DNA of 41,547 bases from Defluviitaleaceae bacterium (GCA_009786535.1 WQRX01000030.1:1-41547), one strand, 5' to 3'; counted from the stretch's first letter, positions 6,942 to 16,572 are shown. The notes: a model not told the origin generated them from the sequence alone. Made by a program: numbers and translations.

Positions 6942-8195
6942 ATGAACATGAAACGTTTCTTCATCACATTGGTTACCCTTGCTTTACTGGCGGGCGCGGC
7001 AGGCATTTTCTTATGGACAAACACCCCTCAAGCCCATGCGGAAGCCCCCTACCAACCCACCTCCATCATCCGCACCCCCGCCCCCAAGTTTAATCTCAAC
7101 GGCACGTTTGAAACAAACCTGCTTCACGCTATGCCCACCGATGTAAATTACATGATATCCCCCTTTAGCCTACGTATGGCACTTGCCATGGCGGCAAACG
7201 GCGCAGAAGGCGAAACCCTCGCGCAAATCCTCACGGTGCTGGACATAGCATGTTTGACCCAGTTTAATGCCGATATCCGCGCCTTCATAGAAAGTGCCAT
7301 TACCAACGAGCTGGTGGAAATAAATGTCGCAAATTCCATTTGGCTTAACCACGATTTTTTTGACTGTCATACGATAGACTTCGATTTGCCTTTCTATGAA
7401 ACCATTAGCCACTACTTCCACGGCACGGCACAACGGGTAAATAATTCTAACGGAGCAGACAAAATTAATGCATGGGTGCAAGCGCAAACCCACGGACGCA
7501 TCCGCGATATTATTGACGAAACCGCCGTGGAGGAAAATCTTGCCTTCCTAGTAAACGCAATCCATTTCCTTGGCGATTGGGCGCACGCGTTTAACCTAGA
7601 AAATACCCAGCCCCGCATCTTCACCGACCGCTTGGGCGAAGAAATTTACACTGACATGATGGAGAAAACAAGACACTTCTCCTTCTACGCAAACGAATAT
7701 TTTCAAATGATGGCAAAACCGTATACCGACCCGCATATTCGTATGTATCTTGTACTGCCCACGGGTGACGAGCTTCCCCTGTTTAGCGACCTACAGGCCG
7801 CTATCCCCCGCATGTCTTATGAATTAATTCGTCTGCGCCTTCCACGCTTCACCACCCGCAGTTTGTTTACTAATTTGGTGGAAATCTTACAAGCCATGGG
7901 TATTACATGCGCCTTCCATTACACTACTGCCGAATTTATTCCCATGTTTACCGACCTGCCAACGGATTATTACGCCTATATTAATAATATCTTGCAAAAA
8001 ACCTTCATTGAAGTGAACGAAGAAGGTACGGAAGCCGCCGCGGTTACAGCGGTTGTTATGGTCGCAGCACCCGTTTCTGCTTGCGTTAGTCCGCTGCCGC
8101 GCCCCTTCTTTTGCGACCGCCCCTTCCTCTACTTTATCCGCAACGATGTTACAGGCGATATTTTGTTTATGGGCGAGTTTGCCTTTGTCGAATAA
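6942..8195 (+). CDS. Secreted serpin (serine protease inhibitor)
   Basis: A 417-residue protein with a signal peptide (MKRFF, hydrophobic core, cleavage likely after AHA near residue 33) and a full serpin domain. Recognised segments include SPFSLRMALAMAANGAEGET, the breach strand FLVNAIHFLGDW, the hinge EEGTEAAAVTA (about 360-370) and the C-terminal RPFLYFIRNDVTGDILFMG. The hinge is rich in small residues, as in inhibitory serpins. Counting from the hinge, P1 would be Ala376 with Pro377 after it, suggesting elastase- or subtilisin-like targets. The loop-to-RPF distance is about seven residues longer than in alpha-1-antitrypsin, so P1 is uncertain. It is divergent from the response regulator and 59 bases before the PBP gene. 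Serpins are uncommon in bacteria; here it would act outside the cell or at the envelope. Confidence 0.93.
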   Translation: MNMKRFFITLVTLALLAGAAGIFLWTNTPQAHAEAPYQPTSIIRTPAPKFNLNGTFETNLLHAMPTDVNYMISPFSLRMALAMAANGAEGETLAQILTVLDIACLTQFNADIRAFIESAITNELVEINVANSIWLNHDFFDCHTIDFDLPFYETISHYFHGTAQRVNNSNGADKINAWVQAQTHGRIRDIIDETAVEENLAFLVNAIHFLGDWAHAFNLENTQPRIFTDRLGEEIYTDMMEKTRHFSFYANEYFQMMAKPYTDPHIRMYLVLPTGDELPLFSDLQAAIPRMSYELIRLRLPRFTTRSLFTNLVEILQAMGITCAFHYTTAEFIPMFTDLPTDYYAYINNILQKTFIEVNEEGTEAAAVTAVVMVAAPVSACVSPLPRPFFCDRPFLYFIRNDVTGDILFMGEFAFVE

Positions 8196-8254
8196 GCATT
8201 TTCCCCCCCGCCTGTGAATACGCTAGTAATAATCACGCGCTACGGGGGTAACAA

Positions 8255-10207
8255 ATGAAACGCATCCACGCATCCTTAAACATTCGAAAAAAAGCCTTTT
8301 ACACCATGCTTTGTATGCTACTTGCCCTCGTATTCCTATGGGGGCAAGTTTTTTATATACAAGCCTTTCGCGGAGAGGAATTGCAAGCCCTCGCCTTCGA
8401 GCAGCAAACCCGCGACCGCCTAATCGCCCCAAACCGCGGCGGAATATACGACCGCAACATGGTGGGTTTGGCGTTAACGGAAACGGTGGCGTCTGTCAGT
8501 GTCATCTACGCCCAAATCCGCGATTTACCCAATACGGCACACGTACTTGCCCGCGAGTTACAATTGGACGAAGCGGAACTCTTGGAAAAAATATCCCGCC
8601 GTGTGGCGTTGGTACGGGTGGCAACCCAGGTAGACAAAGCCACCGCCGACCGCCTGCGAGAGCTGGCGTTACCGGGCGTAGTCATCGACGAGGACATTCG
8701 CCGCATTTATCCCTTTGGCTCGCTGGCTTCCCAGGTAATTGGCTTCGTAGGGCGGGACAATCAAGGCATTATCGGGCTGGAAGCGAAATACGATAGCCAC
8801 CTGCGCGGCGCACCCGGGCGCATCCTTACGGAAACCGACGTCGCAGGGCGTGCCTTGGAAGACGGGCGCACCTACCGCATCCCCCCTACCGACGGGCTTT
8901 CCCTCGTCCTTACCATTGACGCCATGTTGCAAGCCTACGCCGAGCAAACCATTGAACTCCTCGTACAAGAAAAAAACGCCCTGCGCGGCGTAATTATTTT
9001 AATGAATCCCCAAAACGGCGCAATCTACGCCCTTGCCAATAAGCCCGACTTCGACCTTAACGCGCCCTTCACCATTAACGACCCCGCCCTTGCCGAAGTA
9101 TGGGACACCTTCACCCAGCAGGAGCAAATGAACCACCTAAACCGTATGTGGCGCAACTTCGCCATCAACGACACCTACGAACCCGGCTCTACCTTTAAAA
9201 TTGTCACCAGCGCCGCAGGGCTTGCGGAAGGGCTAATCACCACCGAAAGTATTTTTACTTGTTCGGGCTGTATGACCGTCGGGGGGCGGCAAATTAAATG
9301 CTGGCGAAGCCCTCGCTCCCATGGGGTGCAGTCCTTTATCCAAGGGGTACAAAATTCCTGCAACCCTGTATTTATGACCATCGGGGAGCAACTGGGGGCG
9401 GAATTATTCCACGATTATCTCATGCGTTTTGGCTTTCACCGTAAAACGGGCATCGACCTGCCGGGGGAAGCGGTGGGCATCATGTACGCGGCGGATAAAA
9501 TCGGTCCTGTGGAGCTGGCGACCATGGCATTCGGGCAAAGCCTTACTATTACGCCCCTTCAGTTGGTAAGTGCCGCCGCCACCGTAGTAAACGGGGGTTA
9601 TCTCGTTACCCCCCATGTGGGAATGCGCCTGCTGGACAGCGAAGGGCGCATCGTAGAAGAGCTAACCCCACCCCGCGGCGAGCAAATCTTACCCGCCGAA
9701 GTAAGCGAAACCATGCGCTTCATTTTAGAAAGCGTGGTAAGCGAAGGCACGGGGCGGCGCACCTACATACCCGGCTTTCGTATTGGGGGGAAAACTGCCA
9801 CCAGCCAAAAGCTTCCGCGGGGCAGCGGTAAATACATTTCCTCCATTATGGCGTTTGCCCCGGCAGAAAACCCGCAGCTTGTGGCGCTTGTCTTAATTGA
9901 CGAGCCCCAGGGCGCGTATTACGGCGGGCAGGTTACAGGCCCTGTCATGCAAGTCCTCTTAGAAAATGTTTTACCCTACCTGGGCATTCGCCCCATATAT
10001 AATGAAGCGGAGCTTGCCGTACCGGGTACAGCCCCCGTTATTGTACCCAACCTACGGGGCATCCCCACCGCAGAAGCCAAGAAAATCCTCACGGATTTGC
10101 GCCTGGGGTTTGACATAGTAGGGGTAGGTGATACTATAATTGACCAATTTCCAATTCATGGGGAATTGGTGAACCAAGGCGTGCGAATACTGCTGCGCGC
10201 CCAGTGA
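8255..10207 (+). CDS. Class B penicillin-binding protein, SpoVD/FtsI type with PASTA domain
   Basis: A 650-residue transpeptidase that crosslinks septal or spore peptidoglycan. One membrane anchor lies near residues 14-36, a PBP dimerisation domain at about 55-200, and the transpeptidase domain at about 215-570. Catalytic motifs are S312-T-F-K315, S368-C-N370 and K513-T-A-T516, so the usual KTG third motif reads KTA. A single PASTA domain occupies about 592-650 (APVIVPNLRGIP), as in SpoVD. It heads the murE-murF-mraY-murD-ftsW run, where spoVD or ftsI usually lies. GGGGGT lies upstream of the ATG. Without other PBPs I cannot choose between division and sporulation roles. Confidence 0.92.
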   Translation: MKRIHASLNIRKKAFYTMLCMLLALVFLWGQVFYIQAFRGEELQALAFEQQTRDRLIAPNRGGIYDRNMVGLALTETVASVSVIYAQIRDLPNTAHVLARELQLDEAELLEKISRRVALVRVATQVDKATADRLRELALPGVVIDEDIRRIYPFGSLASQVIGFVGRDNQGIIGLEAKYDSHLRGAPGRILTETDVAGRALEDGRTYRIPPTDGLSLVLTIDAMLQAYAEQTIELLVQEKNALRGVIILMNPQNGAIYALANKPDFDLNAPFTINDPALAEVWDTFTQQEQMNHLNRMWRNFAINDTYEPGSTFKIVTSAAGLAEGLITTESIFTCSGCMTVGGRQIKCWRSPRSHGVQSFIQGVQNSCNPVFMTIGEQLGAELFHDYLMRFGFHRKTGIDLPGEAVGIMYAADKIGPVELATMAFGQSLTITPLQLVSAAATVVNGGYLVTPHVGMRLLDSEGRIVEELTPPRGEQILPAEVSETMRFILESVVSEGTGRRTYIPGFRIGGKTATSQKLPRGSGKYISSIMAFAPAENPQLVALVLIDEPQGAYYGGQVTGPVMQVLLENVLPYLGIRPIYNEAELAVPGTAPVIVPNLRGIPTAEAKKILTDLRLGFDIVGVGDTIIDQFPIHGELVNQGVRILLRAQ

Positions 10208-10218
10208 AAGGACGAATT

Positions 10219-11694
10219 ATGAAAAATCTCTGCGATTTATTAATAAACATCCCCCACGAAATTGTTCGCGGCACAACCAACGTTTTTGTATCAAACGCCG
10301 TCATAGATTCCCGAAAAGTGGGCGAAAATGCGTTATTTATCTGCCTTCGGGGCTTGAATGTAGACGGGCATCGGTATATTATGGAAGCGGCGCAACAGGG
10401 AGCGGTTGCATTTCTGGTAGAAGATAAAACCGTAGCACTGCCCGAAAACACCACCGCCATTTACGTAGAAAACGCCCGCAAAGCCATGGGTACGCTGGCC
10501 GCCAACTTCCACGGCAACCCCGCAAGTAAGCTACGCTTAATCGGCGTTACAGGCACCAACGGGAAAACCACCTCCACCCATTTTATTGAAAATGTGCTAC
10601 GCTTTACAGGGCGCGTTACGGGGTTAATCGGTACGGCGGGGGTACAGGTTCAAGGAAAAGCACTTGATATTCCCTTTGCCACGGCAACCACCCCCGACCC
10701 TTTGGAATTACATCAAATCTTCGCCCAAATGCTGGACATGGGCGTGCAAGACGTAGTAATGGAGGTATCCTCCCACGCCCTGGCGCTATATAAAATGGAA
10801 GGGCTTACCTTCGAAGTAGGTGCCTTCACCAATTTAACCCAAGACCACCTCGACTTTCACGGTACAATGGAAAATTACGCAGAAGCCAAGGCACAGCTTT
10901 TCGCCATTAGCCGCAACTGCATACTTAACGCCGACGACGGGTACACCCCCGTTATGCGCGAGTTTTTCACAGGGGAAACCTGTTTATACTACAGCCTTCA
11001 AGCCGAATCAGACCTACGTGGGCTACATGCCCAAGCCACGGCACAGGGTATGGTCTTTGACCTTCTCTTCAACAGCGTTTCAAGTAATTTTACCTTACCC
11101 ATGCTGGGGAAGTTTAATGTATACAACGCCCTTGCCACCATTGGCGTGGCGCATTTGCTAGGCATTGGCATGGAAGAAATACAACAGGGCGTGGCGCAAA
11201 TCGCCCATGTACCCGGGCGTATTCAAACAATTCCCAATACCTTAGGCGCACATATTATCGTGGATTATGCCCACTCCCCCGACGGGTTGGACAATATTAT
11301 TAAAGCCGTGAGGGAAATGGTTCCGAATAGGGTTATTACCTTATTCGGGTGCGGCGGCGACCGCGATACGGAAAAACGCCCGCAAATGGGGCGCATCGCA
11401 GGGGAATTATCCGATTATCTTATCCTCACCTCCGACAACCCCCGTACCGAAGACCCCCATACAATCATTCAACAAATCGAAAACGGCGTGAAGGCAACGC
11501 CAACATTATACGAGATATATGAAAACCGCAAAGCCGCCATTTTCAAGGGTGTGGCAATGTTAAAAGAGGGCGATGCCCTTATCATCGCGGGCAAAGGACA
11601 TGAGGATTATCAAATTATAGGCACGACAAAACACCACTTCGATGACAGCGAGGTGGCACGGGAGGCTTTATGCGACTTAGCATCCAAGAGGTAG
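10219..11694 (+). CDS. murE: UDP-MurNAc-L-Ala-D-Glu:meso-DAP ligase MurE
   Basis: A 491-residue cytoplasmic Mur ligase adding the third stem residue. I chose ATG 10219, which has AAAGGA upstream; a GTG at 10204 overlapping the PBP stop is possible. The P-loop is GVTGTNGKTT (109-118), the carbamylated lysine is K224 (ENYAEAKAQLF), and DNPR (406-409) marks meso-diaminopimelate specificity. The peptidoglycan is therefore predicted to be the DAP type. It overlaps murF by 25 bases, so the two are translated together. Confidence 0.96.
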   Translation: MKNLCDLLINIPHEIVRGTTNVFVSNAVIDSRKVGENALFICLRGLNVDGHRYIMEAAQQGAVAFLVEDKTVALPENTTAIYVENARKAMGTLAANFHGNPASKLRLIGVTGTNGKTTSTHFIENVLRFTGRVTGLIGTAGVQVQGKALDIPFATATTPDPLELHQIFAQMLDMGVQDVVMEVSSHALALYKMEGLTFEVGAFTNLTQDHLDFHGTMENYAEAKAQLFAISRNCILNADDGYTPVMREFFTGETCLYYSLQAESDLRGLHAQATAQGMVFDLLFNSVSSNFTLPMLGKFNVYNALATIGVAHLLGIGMEEIQQGVAQIAHVPGRIQTIPNTLGAHIIVDYAHSPDGLDNIIKAVREMVPNRVITLFGCGGDRDTEKRPQMGRIAGELSDYLILTSDNPRTEDPHTIIQQIENGVKATPTLYEIYENRKAAIFKGVAMLKEGDALIIAGKGHEDYQIIGTTKHHFDDSEVAREALCDLASKR

Positions 11695-13049
11695 CGGAAG
11701 CATGTAAAGGGAAAATACTTTATAGCCAAAATATCGAAGGGGAAATTACCTCCGTTTCCATTAACACGCGAGAAATAGAAGCGGGTGCGGTATTTTTCCC
11801 ATTTAAGGGTGAAAGGGTGGACGGGCACGATTTTATCGCCCAAGCCGCCGAAAAAGGCGCAACATGCGCATTTACCGAGCGGGAGGACAGCCCCAACGTG
11901 GGCATTCCGCTTATTTTTGTGCCCTCTACACGCAAGGCAATTATGGACTTAGCCGCCTATTACCGCCGCCGCCATGACGTAAAGGTAATCGCCGTTGCGG
12001 GAAGCGCAGGAAAAACCACCACCAAGGAAATGGTTGCTGCCCTACTTTCCCAGCGGTTTACAACAAAAAAAACCTACAAGAATTATAATAACGACATTGG
12101 GCTTCCCCTTTCTATTTTTCAACTAACCCCCGAGGATAAAGCAATTGTACTTGAAATGGGTATGAACCGCCCCAACGAAATTACCCCCCTCAGTAAAATC
12201 AGCGCACCCGATATTGCCGTAGTTACCCTTATCGACGACGAACATATGGAAAATTTCCCAAACCGCGAGGGGGTACTCCACGCCAACTTGGAAATTGTGG
12301 ACGGCTTAAATCAAAATGGCATTGTGGTTTTAAACGGCGAGGACCCACTGCTTACAGGGGATTATGTCAAAGAAAAAACCCGTCCCTTCACTGTGCATTA
12401 CCTAAATGCTTCACACATCATCGAAGCCCAACCCAACGGCTTAACCGACACACGATGCCACTTCCGCATAAATGACACAGACATTCACCTTACCGTGCCC
12501 TTACCGGGGCACCACATGGTAACCAATGCCCTGCTTGCCGCAACCGTGGCCATTGAAATGGGACTTTCACCACAGGAAATTTCCGATGGTTTTGACGTTC
12601 TCACCATGCCCGAGGGGCGCCTTGCCGTGCTGGAAGCCAACGGAATGACGGTGATAAACGACACTTATAACGCCAACCCCGCTTCCATCAAGGCGGCGAT
12701 TAAAGTATTATTGCTTGAATCCCGTAGCAACTGCCGCCGCGTATGCATCCTAGGGGACATGAACGAGCTTGGGCATGTAAGCGAAGCCCGCCACCACGAG
12801 GTGGGCATTTATGCCGCAAAGGCGGGCATAGACTTGTTAATAAGCATTGGGGAAATGGCGCGGCATTTACACGAGGGTTACCTTTCCGCTACCGACCGCG
12901 TATTTTCGGCACTGCATTTCCCTACTACAGATGCCTTTCTTTCCCAGTGGAAAACCCTCCTTTTTTCGGGGGATATTTTACTTATCAAAGCATCGCGGGG
13001 CATGGCGTTTGAAGCCATCGTAACCGCAATTACGGAGGAAAATCCATGA
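11670..13049 (+). CDS. murF: UDP-MurNAc-tripeptide:D-Ala-D-Ala ligase MurF
   Basis: A 459-residue Mur ligase that adds the D-Ala-D-Ala dipeptide to the UDP-MurNAc-tripeptide. P-loop GSAGKTTTKE at 111-120; the MurF-type substrate domain is N-terminal (SINTREIEAGAVFFPFKGE) and the central domain has LEMGMNRPNEI. Typical C-terminal INDTYNANPAS and ILGDMNELG are present. GGAGG lies four bases before the ATG, inside the murE end. It overlaps mraY by four bases (ATGA). Confidence 0.95.
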   Translation: MRLSIQEVAEACKGKILYSQNIEGEITSVSINTREIEAGAVFFPFKGERVDGHDFIAQAAEKGATCAFTEREDSPNVGIPLIFVPSTRKAIMDLAAYYRRRHDVKVIAVAGSAGKTTTKEMVAALLSQRFTTKKTYKNYNNDIGLPLSIFQLTPEDKAIVLEMGMNRPNEITPLSKISAPDIAVVTLIDDEHMENFPNREGVLHANLEIVDGLNQNGIVVLNGEDPLLTGDYVKEKTRPFTVHYLNASHIIEAQPNGLTDTRCHFRINDTDIHLTVPLPGHHMVTNALLAATVAIEMGLSPQEISDGFDVLTMPEGRLAVLEANGMTVINDTYNANPASIKAAIKVLLLESRSNCRRVCILGDMNELGHVSEARHHEVGIYAAKAGIDLLISIGEMARHLHEGYLSATDRVFSALHFPTTDAFLSQWKTLLFSGDILLIKASRGMAFEAIVTAITEENP

Positions 13050-14005
13050 ATACCGCCATCTATGCGATATTAATTTCGTTCATTGCCAATATCATTTTGT
13101 GCCCAATGCTTATCCCGTATTTGATTAAACTGCGCTTTGGGCAATATATCCGTGAGGATGGGCCTTCATCCCACCAGAAAAAAGCGGGGACCCCTACCAT
13201 GGGCGGCTTAATAATTATTTCGGGCTTTTTAATTTCCGCCTTTATTTTTATGCGGGGCAACCCCGAAGCCATGGCAATTGTAGCGGTTACGGTGGCATTT
13301 GGCTTCATTGGGTTCTTGGACGATTTTCAAAAGAAAATCCGTAAGCAAAACCTCGGCTTGCGGGCATGGCAAAAATTTTTGGCGCAAATCATTGTTTCGG
13401 TCATTTTTGTGCTTTACTGGCGTACACTGCCCGGATATTCTACGGAAATATTAATCCCGTTTTTCCCGGAAATGACATTCGATTTGGGCATACTTTACCC
13501 CGCGTTTGCGTGCTTGATTTTCCTTAGCTCAACCAACGGCGCAAATTTGACCGACGGACTGGACGGCTTAGCCGCGGGCGTAACCGCTTTAATTGTAGTA
13601 TTTTTCATGTTTGCCGCCTGGATTTTTGACGCGCCGTTTTTACCCGTAATGGGGGCGGCGGTAGGCGCGTTGATGGGCTTCCTTCTATTTAATTCCCACC
13701 CTGCGCGGTTGTACATGGGCGATACAGGGTCCCTTGCCTTGGGGGGCTTTGTCGCCGCCATTGCGCTTATGCTTCAAATGCCATTATTTTTGCTTATCGT
13801 AGCCATTGTATATGTAATAGAAACGGTGAGCGTAATCATTCAAGTGGGATATTTTAAATTAACACGCAAGCGCTTCTTCAAAATGGCGCCCATTCACCAT
13901 ACCTTTGAGCTTTCGGGCTGGCCCGAAACAAAAGTGGTTGCATTCTTCTACGTAATTACCGCCATGGCATGTTTGCTGGGGTATCTCGCATTACAAGGAG
14001 TGTAA
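13046..14005 (+). CDS. mraY: Phospho-MurNAc-pentapeptide transferase MraY (lipid I synthesis)
   Basis: A 319-residue polytopic membrane enzyme that transfers phospho-MurNAc-pentapeptide to undecaprenyl phosphate. Typical motifs are HQKKAGTPTMGG near the N-terminus, GFLDDF (aspartates), NLTDGLDGLAAG and a C-terminal IHHTFELSGW. In most MraY the last motif has three histidines (HHH); here the third is Thr. Start is ATG overlapping the murF stop. It lies between murF and murD, the usual order. Function is very likely kept because the aspartates are intact. Confidence 0.95.
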   Translation: MNTAIYAILISFIANIILCPMLIPYLIKLRFGQYIREDGPSSHQKKAGTPTMGGLIIISGFLISAFIFMRGNPEAMAIVAVTVAFGFIGFLDDFQKKIRKQNLGLRAWQKFLAQIIVSVIFVLYWRTLPGYSTEILIPFFPEMTFDLGILYPAFACLIFLSSTNGANLTDGLDGLAAGVTALIVVFFMFAAWIFDAPFLPVMGAAVGALMGFLLFNSHPARLYMGDTGSLALGGFVAAIALMLQMPLFLLIVAIVYVIETVSVIIQVGYFKLTRKRFFKMAPIHHTFELSGWPETKVVAFFYVITAMACLLGYLALQGV

Positions 14006-14008
14006 AAT

Positions 14009-15346
14009 ATGGATTTTGCAGGGAAAAATGTGCTGGTGTGCGGTATTGCCCGCAGTGGCATTGCCGCGGCAAATTTGCTTATTAAACGCGGCGCACACGT
14101 TACATTGCAAGACATGAAGGCAGAACTTTCCGCCGACCCGCTACCCAATGTCACCTACATAGTGGGGCAAGAACCCGACGAGCATATCAAGCAATTTCAC
14201 TTGATAGTGATTTCGCCCGGCATTTCAATTTACAAGCCCTTTGTGCAAATGGCGCAGGCATTGGGTATCCCCGTATGGGGCGAGGCGGAGCTTGCGTACC
14301 GTTGTTTCCCCTGCCCTATGATTGCGATAACGGGTACAAACGGCAAAACCACCGTTACCACGCTGGTGGGCGAAATTTTAAAAAAACACAACACGGGTAC
14401 AAAAGTGGCAGGCAACATTGGCATTCCCATGGCGGGGCTGGTAGATGAATTGCGCGAAGAAGATATCGTAGTTGCGGAAATTTCGAGCTTTCAGTTAGAA
14501 ACGGCTGTAGCGTTCCGCCCAAAAATCAGCGCCGTTTTAAACATGACGGAAGACCACCTTGACCGCCACGGCAACATGCGCACCTACATAGCAATGAAGG
14601 CGCGTATCTTCGCCAATCAACAAGCGGGGGATTATACCGTATTAAATTACGAAAATGCCATCACCCGCGAAATGACACCCCCCGAAGGGGTTAAGGTCGT
14701 GCATTTTAGTTCCATGCGCCTTCCCCGTATTTCCACGGGGGTATATTTGCGCGACGCATCTATTTATGCAAAATTAAATGAAGACGATGAAGAGCAATTT
14801 ATCGCACAGCTTATGCATATTCGCGCCCACCCGGAAAATGCCCTTGCCGCTACCGCCATTTGTTTATGCGCGGGCGTACCCATTGAAGTTATTGCAGAAG
14901 GGCTAAAATCCTTCAAAGGCGTAACCCACCGCCTGGAATTTGTTGAAACATTGTACGGCGTGGATTATTATAACGACTCCAAGGCAACAAATACCGACGC
15001 GGCAATACAGGCGCTAAAGGCAATGGGGCGCCCCGTGGTGCTTATCGGCGGCGGGTACGACAAGCAAACGGACTTTACGCCATGGGTGGAAATGTTCCCC
15101 AAAAAAGTAAAACACGCTATACTTATTGGGCAAACGGCTCAACAAATTGCCGAAACCTGCGATGCGCAGGGCTTCACCGCGTATGAATATGCAGACAGTA
15201 TGGAAAATGCCGTAAAGCGCGCCGCTGCGGTTGCCGCACCGGCGGACTGTGTTGTACTTTCCCCCGCGTGCGCAAGTTTTGGCATGTTTAACAACTTTGA
15301 AGAACGCGGCGAAAAATTTAAAGAACTTGTGAGGAAACTGCCATGA
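14009..15346 (+). CDS. murD: UDP-MurNAc-L-Ala:D-Glu ligase MurD
   Basis: A 445-residue cytoplasmic Mur ligase. An N-terminal Rossmann-like domain starts VLVCGIARSGIAAANLL, the P-loop is TGTNGKTTV (108-116), and the central domain holds MTEDHLDRHG and the lysine region YIAMKARIF. The C-terminal domain has YNDSKATNTDAAIQAL and LSPACASFGMFNNFEERG, both MurD signatures. AAGGAG lies eight bases before the ATG. The gene overlaps ftsW by four bases (ATGA). Confidence 0.95.
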   Translation: MDFAGKNVLVCGIARSGIAAANLLIKRGAHVTLQDMKAELSADPLPNVTYIVGQEPDEHIKQFHLIVISPGISIYKPFVQMAQALGIPVWGEAELAYRCFPCPMIAITGTNGKTTVTTLVGEILKKHNTGTKVAGNIGIPMAGLVDELREEDIVVAEISSFQLETAVAFRPKISAVLNMTEDHLDRHGNMRTYIAMKARIFANQQAGDYTVLNYENAITREMTPPEGVKVVHFSSMRLPRISTGVYLRDASIYAKLNEDDEEQFIAQLMHIRAHPENALAATAICLCAGVPIEVIAEGLKSFKGVTHRLEFVETLYGVDYYNDSKATNTDAAIQALKAMGRPVVLIGGGYDKQTDFTPWVEMFPKKVKHAILIGQTAQQIAETCDAQGFTAYEYADSMENAVKRAAAVAAPADCVVLSPACASFGMFNNFEERGEKFKELVRKLP

Positions 15347-16536
15347 CAAATACACGCGCCCTTCCCAGACCGCGGTTAAAACCGCGCAATAACCCCGAGC
15401 AAACCAAGCCCACCACGGTAGTAAATGTAGGGTCGATGGATTATACGCTGTACCTTGTGGTAATTGTACTGGTGTGCATTGGCGTAATTATGGTTTTTTC
15501 TGCCAGCTATGTACGCACGGGGCGCGTAAACAACGACGCCTTTTTCTTCCTGCGCAGGAACGGGCTAATGGCTATCGGCGGCTTTATAGTGATGAATTTT
15601 GTGGCAAATGTGTACTACGGGCATTACAAAACATGGGCGCGCACATTGTACGTGATTGTGGTGGGCTTAATGCTCGCGTTGTTAGTGTGGGGCGTTACGG
15701 CGGGCGGTGCCACGCGCTGGCTGCCTATCCCGGGAACGGACTTAAATTTCCAGCCTTCAGAAATTGCAAAAGCCGCGACCATTTTTATTATGGCATGGAT
15801 GGTAAGCGAATATGAAAACGGGTTGCGCAACTGGGTGGGCTTCCTTATTTACTGTGCTGTGGCGGGGCTAATTTCCGCCTTGGTATTTGAAACGGGCTTC
15901 TCATCCGGGTTAATTGTCGCCGTTATCGGCTTTGGCATGATTTTTATTGCAAGCCCGCATATTTTACGGTTTTTGATTATTGGCATTGCAGGGATTGCAG
16001 GGGCGGTTAGCATTATTATGTTTGGGCAGGGCTTCCGCATAGCCCGCGTTGCCGCATGGCAAGACCCCTTTGCCTATGCCGATACAGTAGGCTTCCAAAT
16101 TATCCAATCCCTTTACGCCATTGCCAGCGGCGGTGTGTTTGGCTTGGGTATCGGAAATTCCCGCCAAGCCACCTTTGTACCCGAGGCACACAATGACATT
16201 ATCTTCGCAATAATCGCGGAAGAGCTTGGGCTTATCGGCGCGGGCTTGGTCATGCTTTTGTTTGGCATTTTCATATGGCGCGGCATAAAAATTGCCCTTA
16301 ATGCACCCGATACCTTTAGCGCAATGGCGGCGGTGGGCATTGTGTTTGCTATCGCCTTCCAAGCGATTATTAACATTGCCGTGGTGACCAACGCCATCCC
16401 CAACACGGGAGTAACGCTTCCATTTATAAGCTACGGCGGTACATCATTAATTGTTAGTATGGCGCTTGCGGGGGTTTTGTTAAATATCTCCCGCTATTCA
16501 AAAGACAGGACGGGGCAAATAGAGCCGATGCAGTAA
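15343..16536 (+). CDS. ftsW: SEDS glycosyltransferase FtsW/SpoVE
   Basis: A 397-residue polytopic membrane protein of the SEDS family that polymerises lipid II with a class B PBP, likely the one encoded at 8255-10207. About ten membrane helices follow a basic N-terminus. Family motifs visible are VMVFSAS, ATRWLPIPGTDLNFQPSEIAK, and NTGVTLPFISYGGTSLIV near the C-terminus. It is the last gene of the cell-wall run; murG and ftsQ do not follow. FtsW and SpoVE cannot be separated by sequence alone. Confidence 0.93.
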   Translation: MTNTRALPRPRLKPRNNPEQTKPTTVVNVGSMDYTLYLVVIVLVCIGVIMVFSASYVRTGRVNNDAFFFLRRNGLMAIGGFIVMNFVANVYYGHYKTWARTLYVIVVGLMLALLVWGVTAGGATRWLPIPGTDLNFQPSEIAKAATIFIMAWMVSEYENGLRNWVGFLIYCAVAGLISALVFETGFSSGLIVAVIGFGMIFIASPHILRFLIIGIAGIAGAVSIIMFGQGFRIARVAAWQDPFAYADTVGFQIIQSLYAIASGGVFGLGIGNSRQATFVPEAHNDIIFAIIAEELGLIGAGLVMLLFGIFIWRGIKIALNAPDTFSAMAAVGIVFAIAFQAIINIAVVTNAIPNTGVTLPFISYGGTSLIVSMALAGVLLNISRYSKDRTGQIEPMQ

Positions 16537-16555
16537 ATTTTCACACAAACCAACC

Positions 16556-16572
16556 GGTAACAATCTGTTACC
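16556..16572. repeat. Inverted repeat upstream of the chemoreceptor promoter
   Basis: GGTAAC aatct GTTACC is a perfect six-base inverted repeat ending 16 bases before the -35 box of the promoter at 16589. It lacks a T-tail and so is not a typical terminator for ftsW. It could be an operator or a weak structure; no binding protein is evident. Confidence 0.4.
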
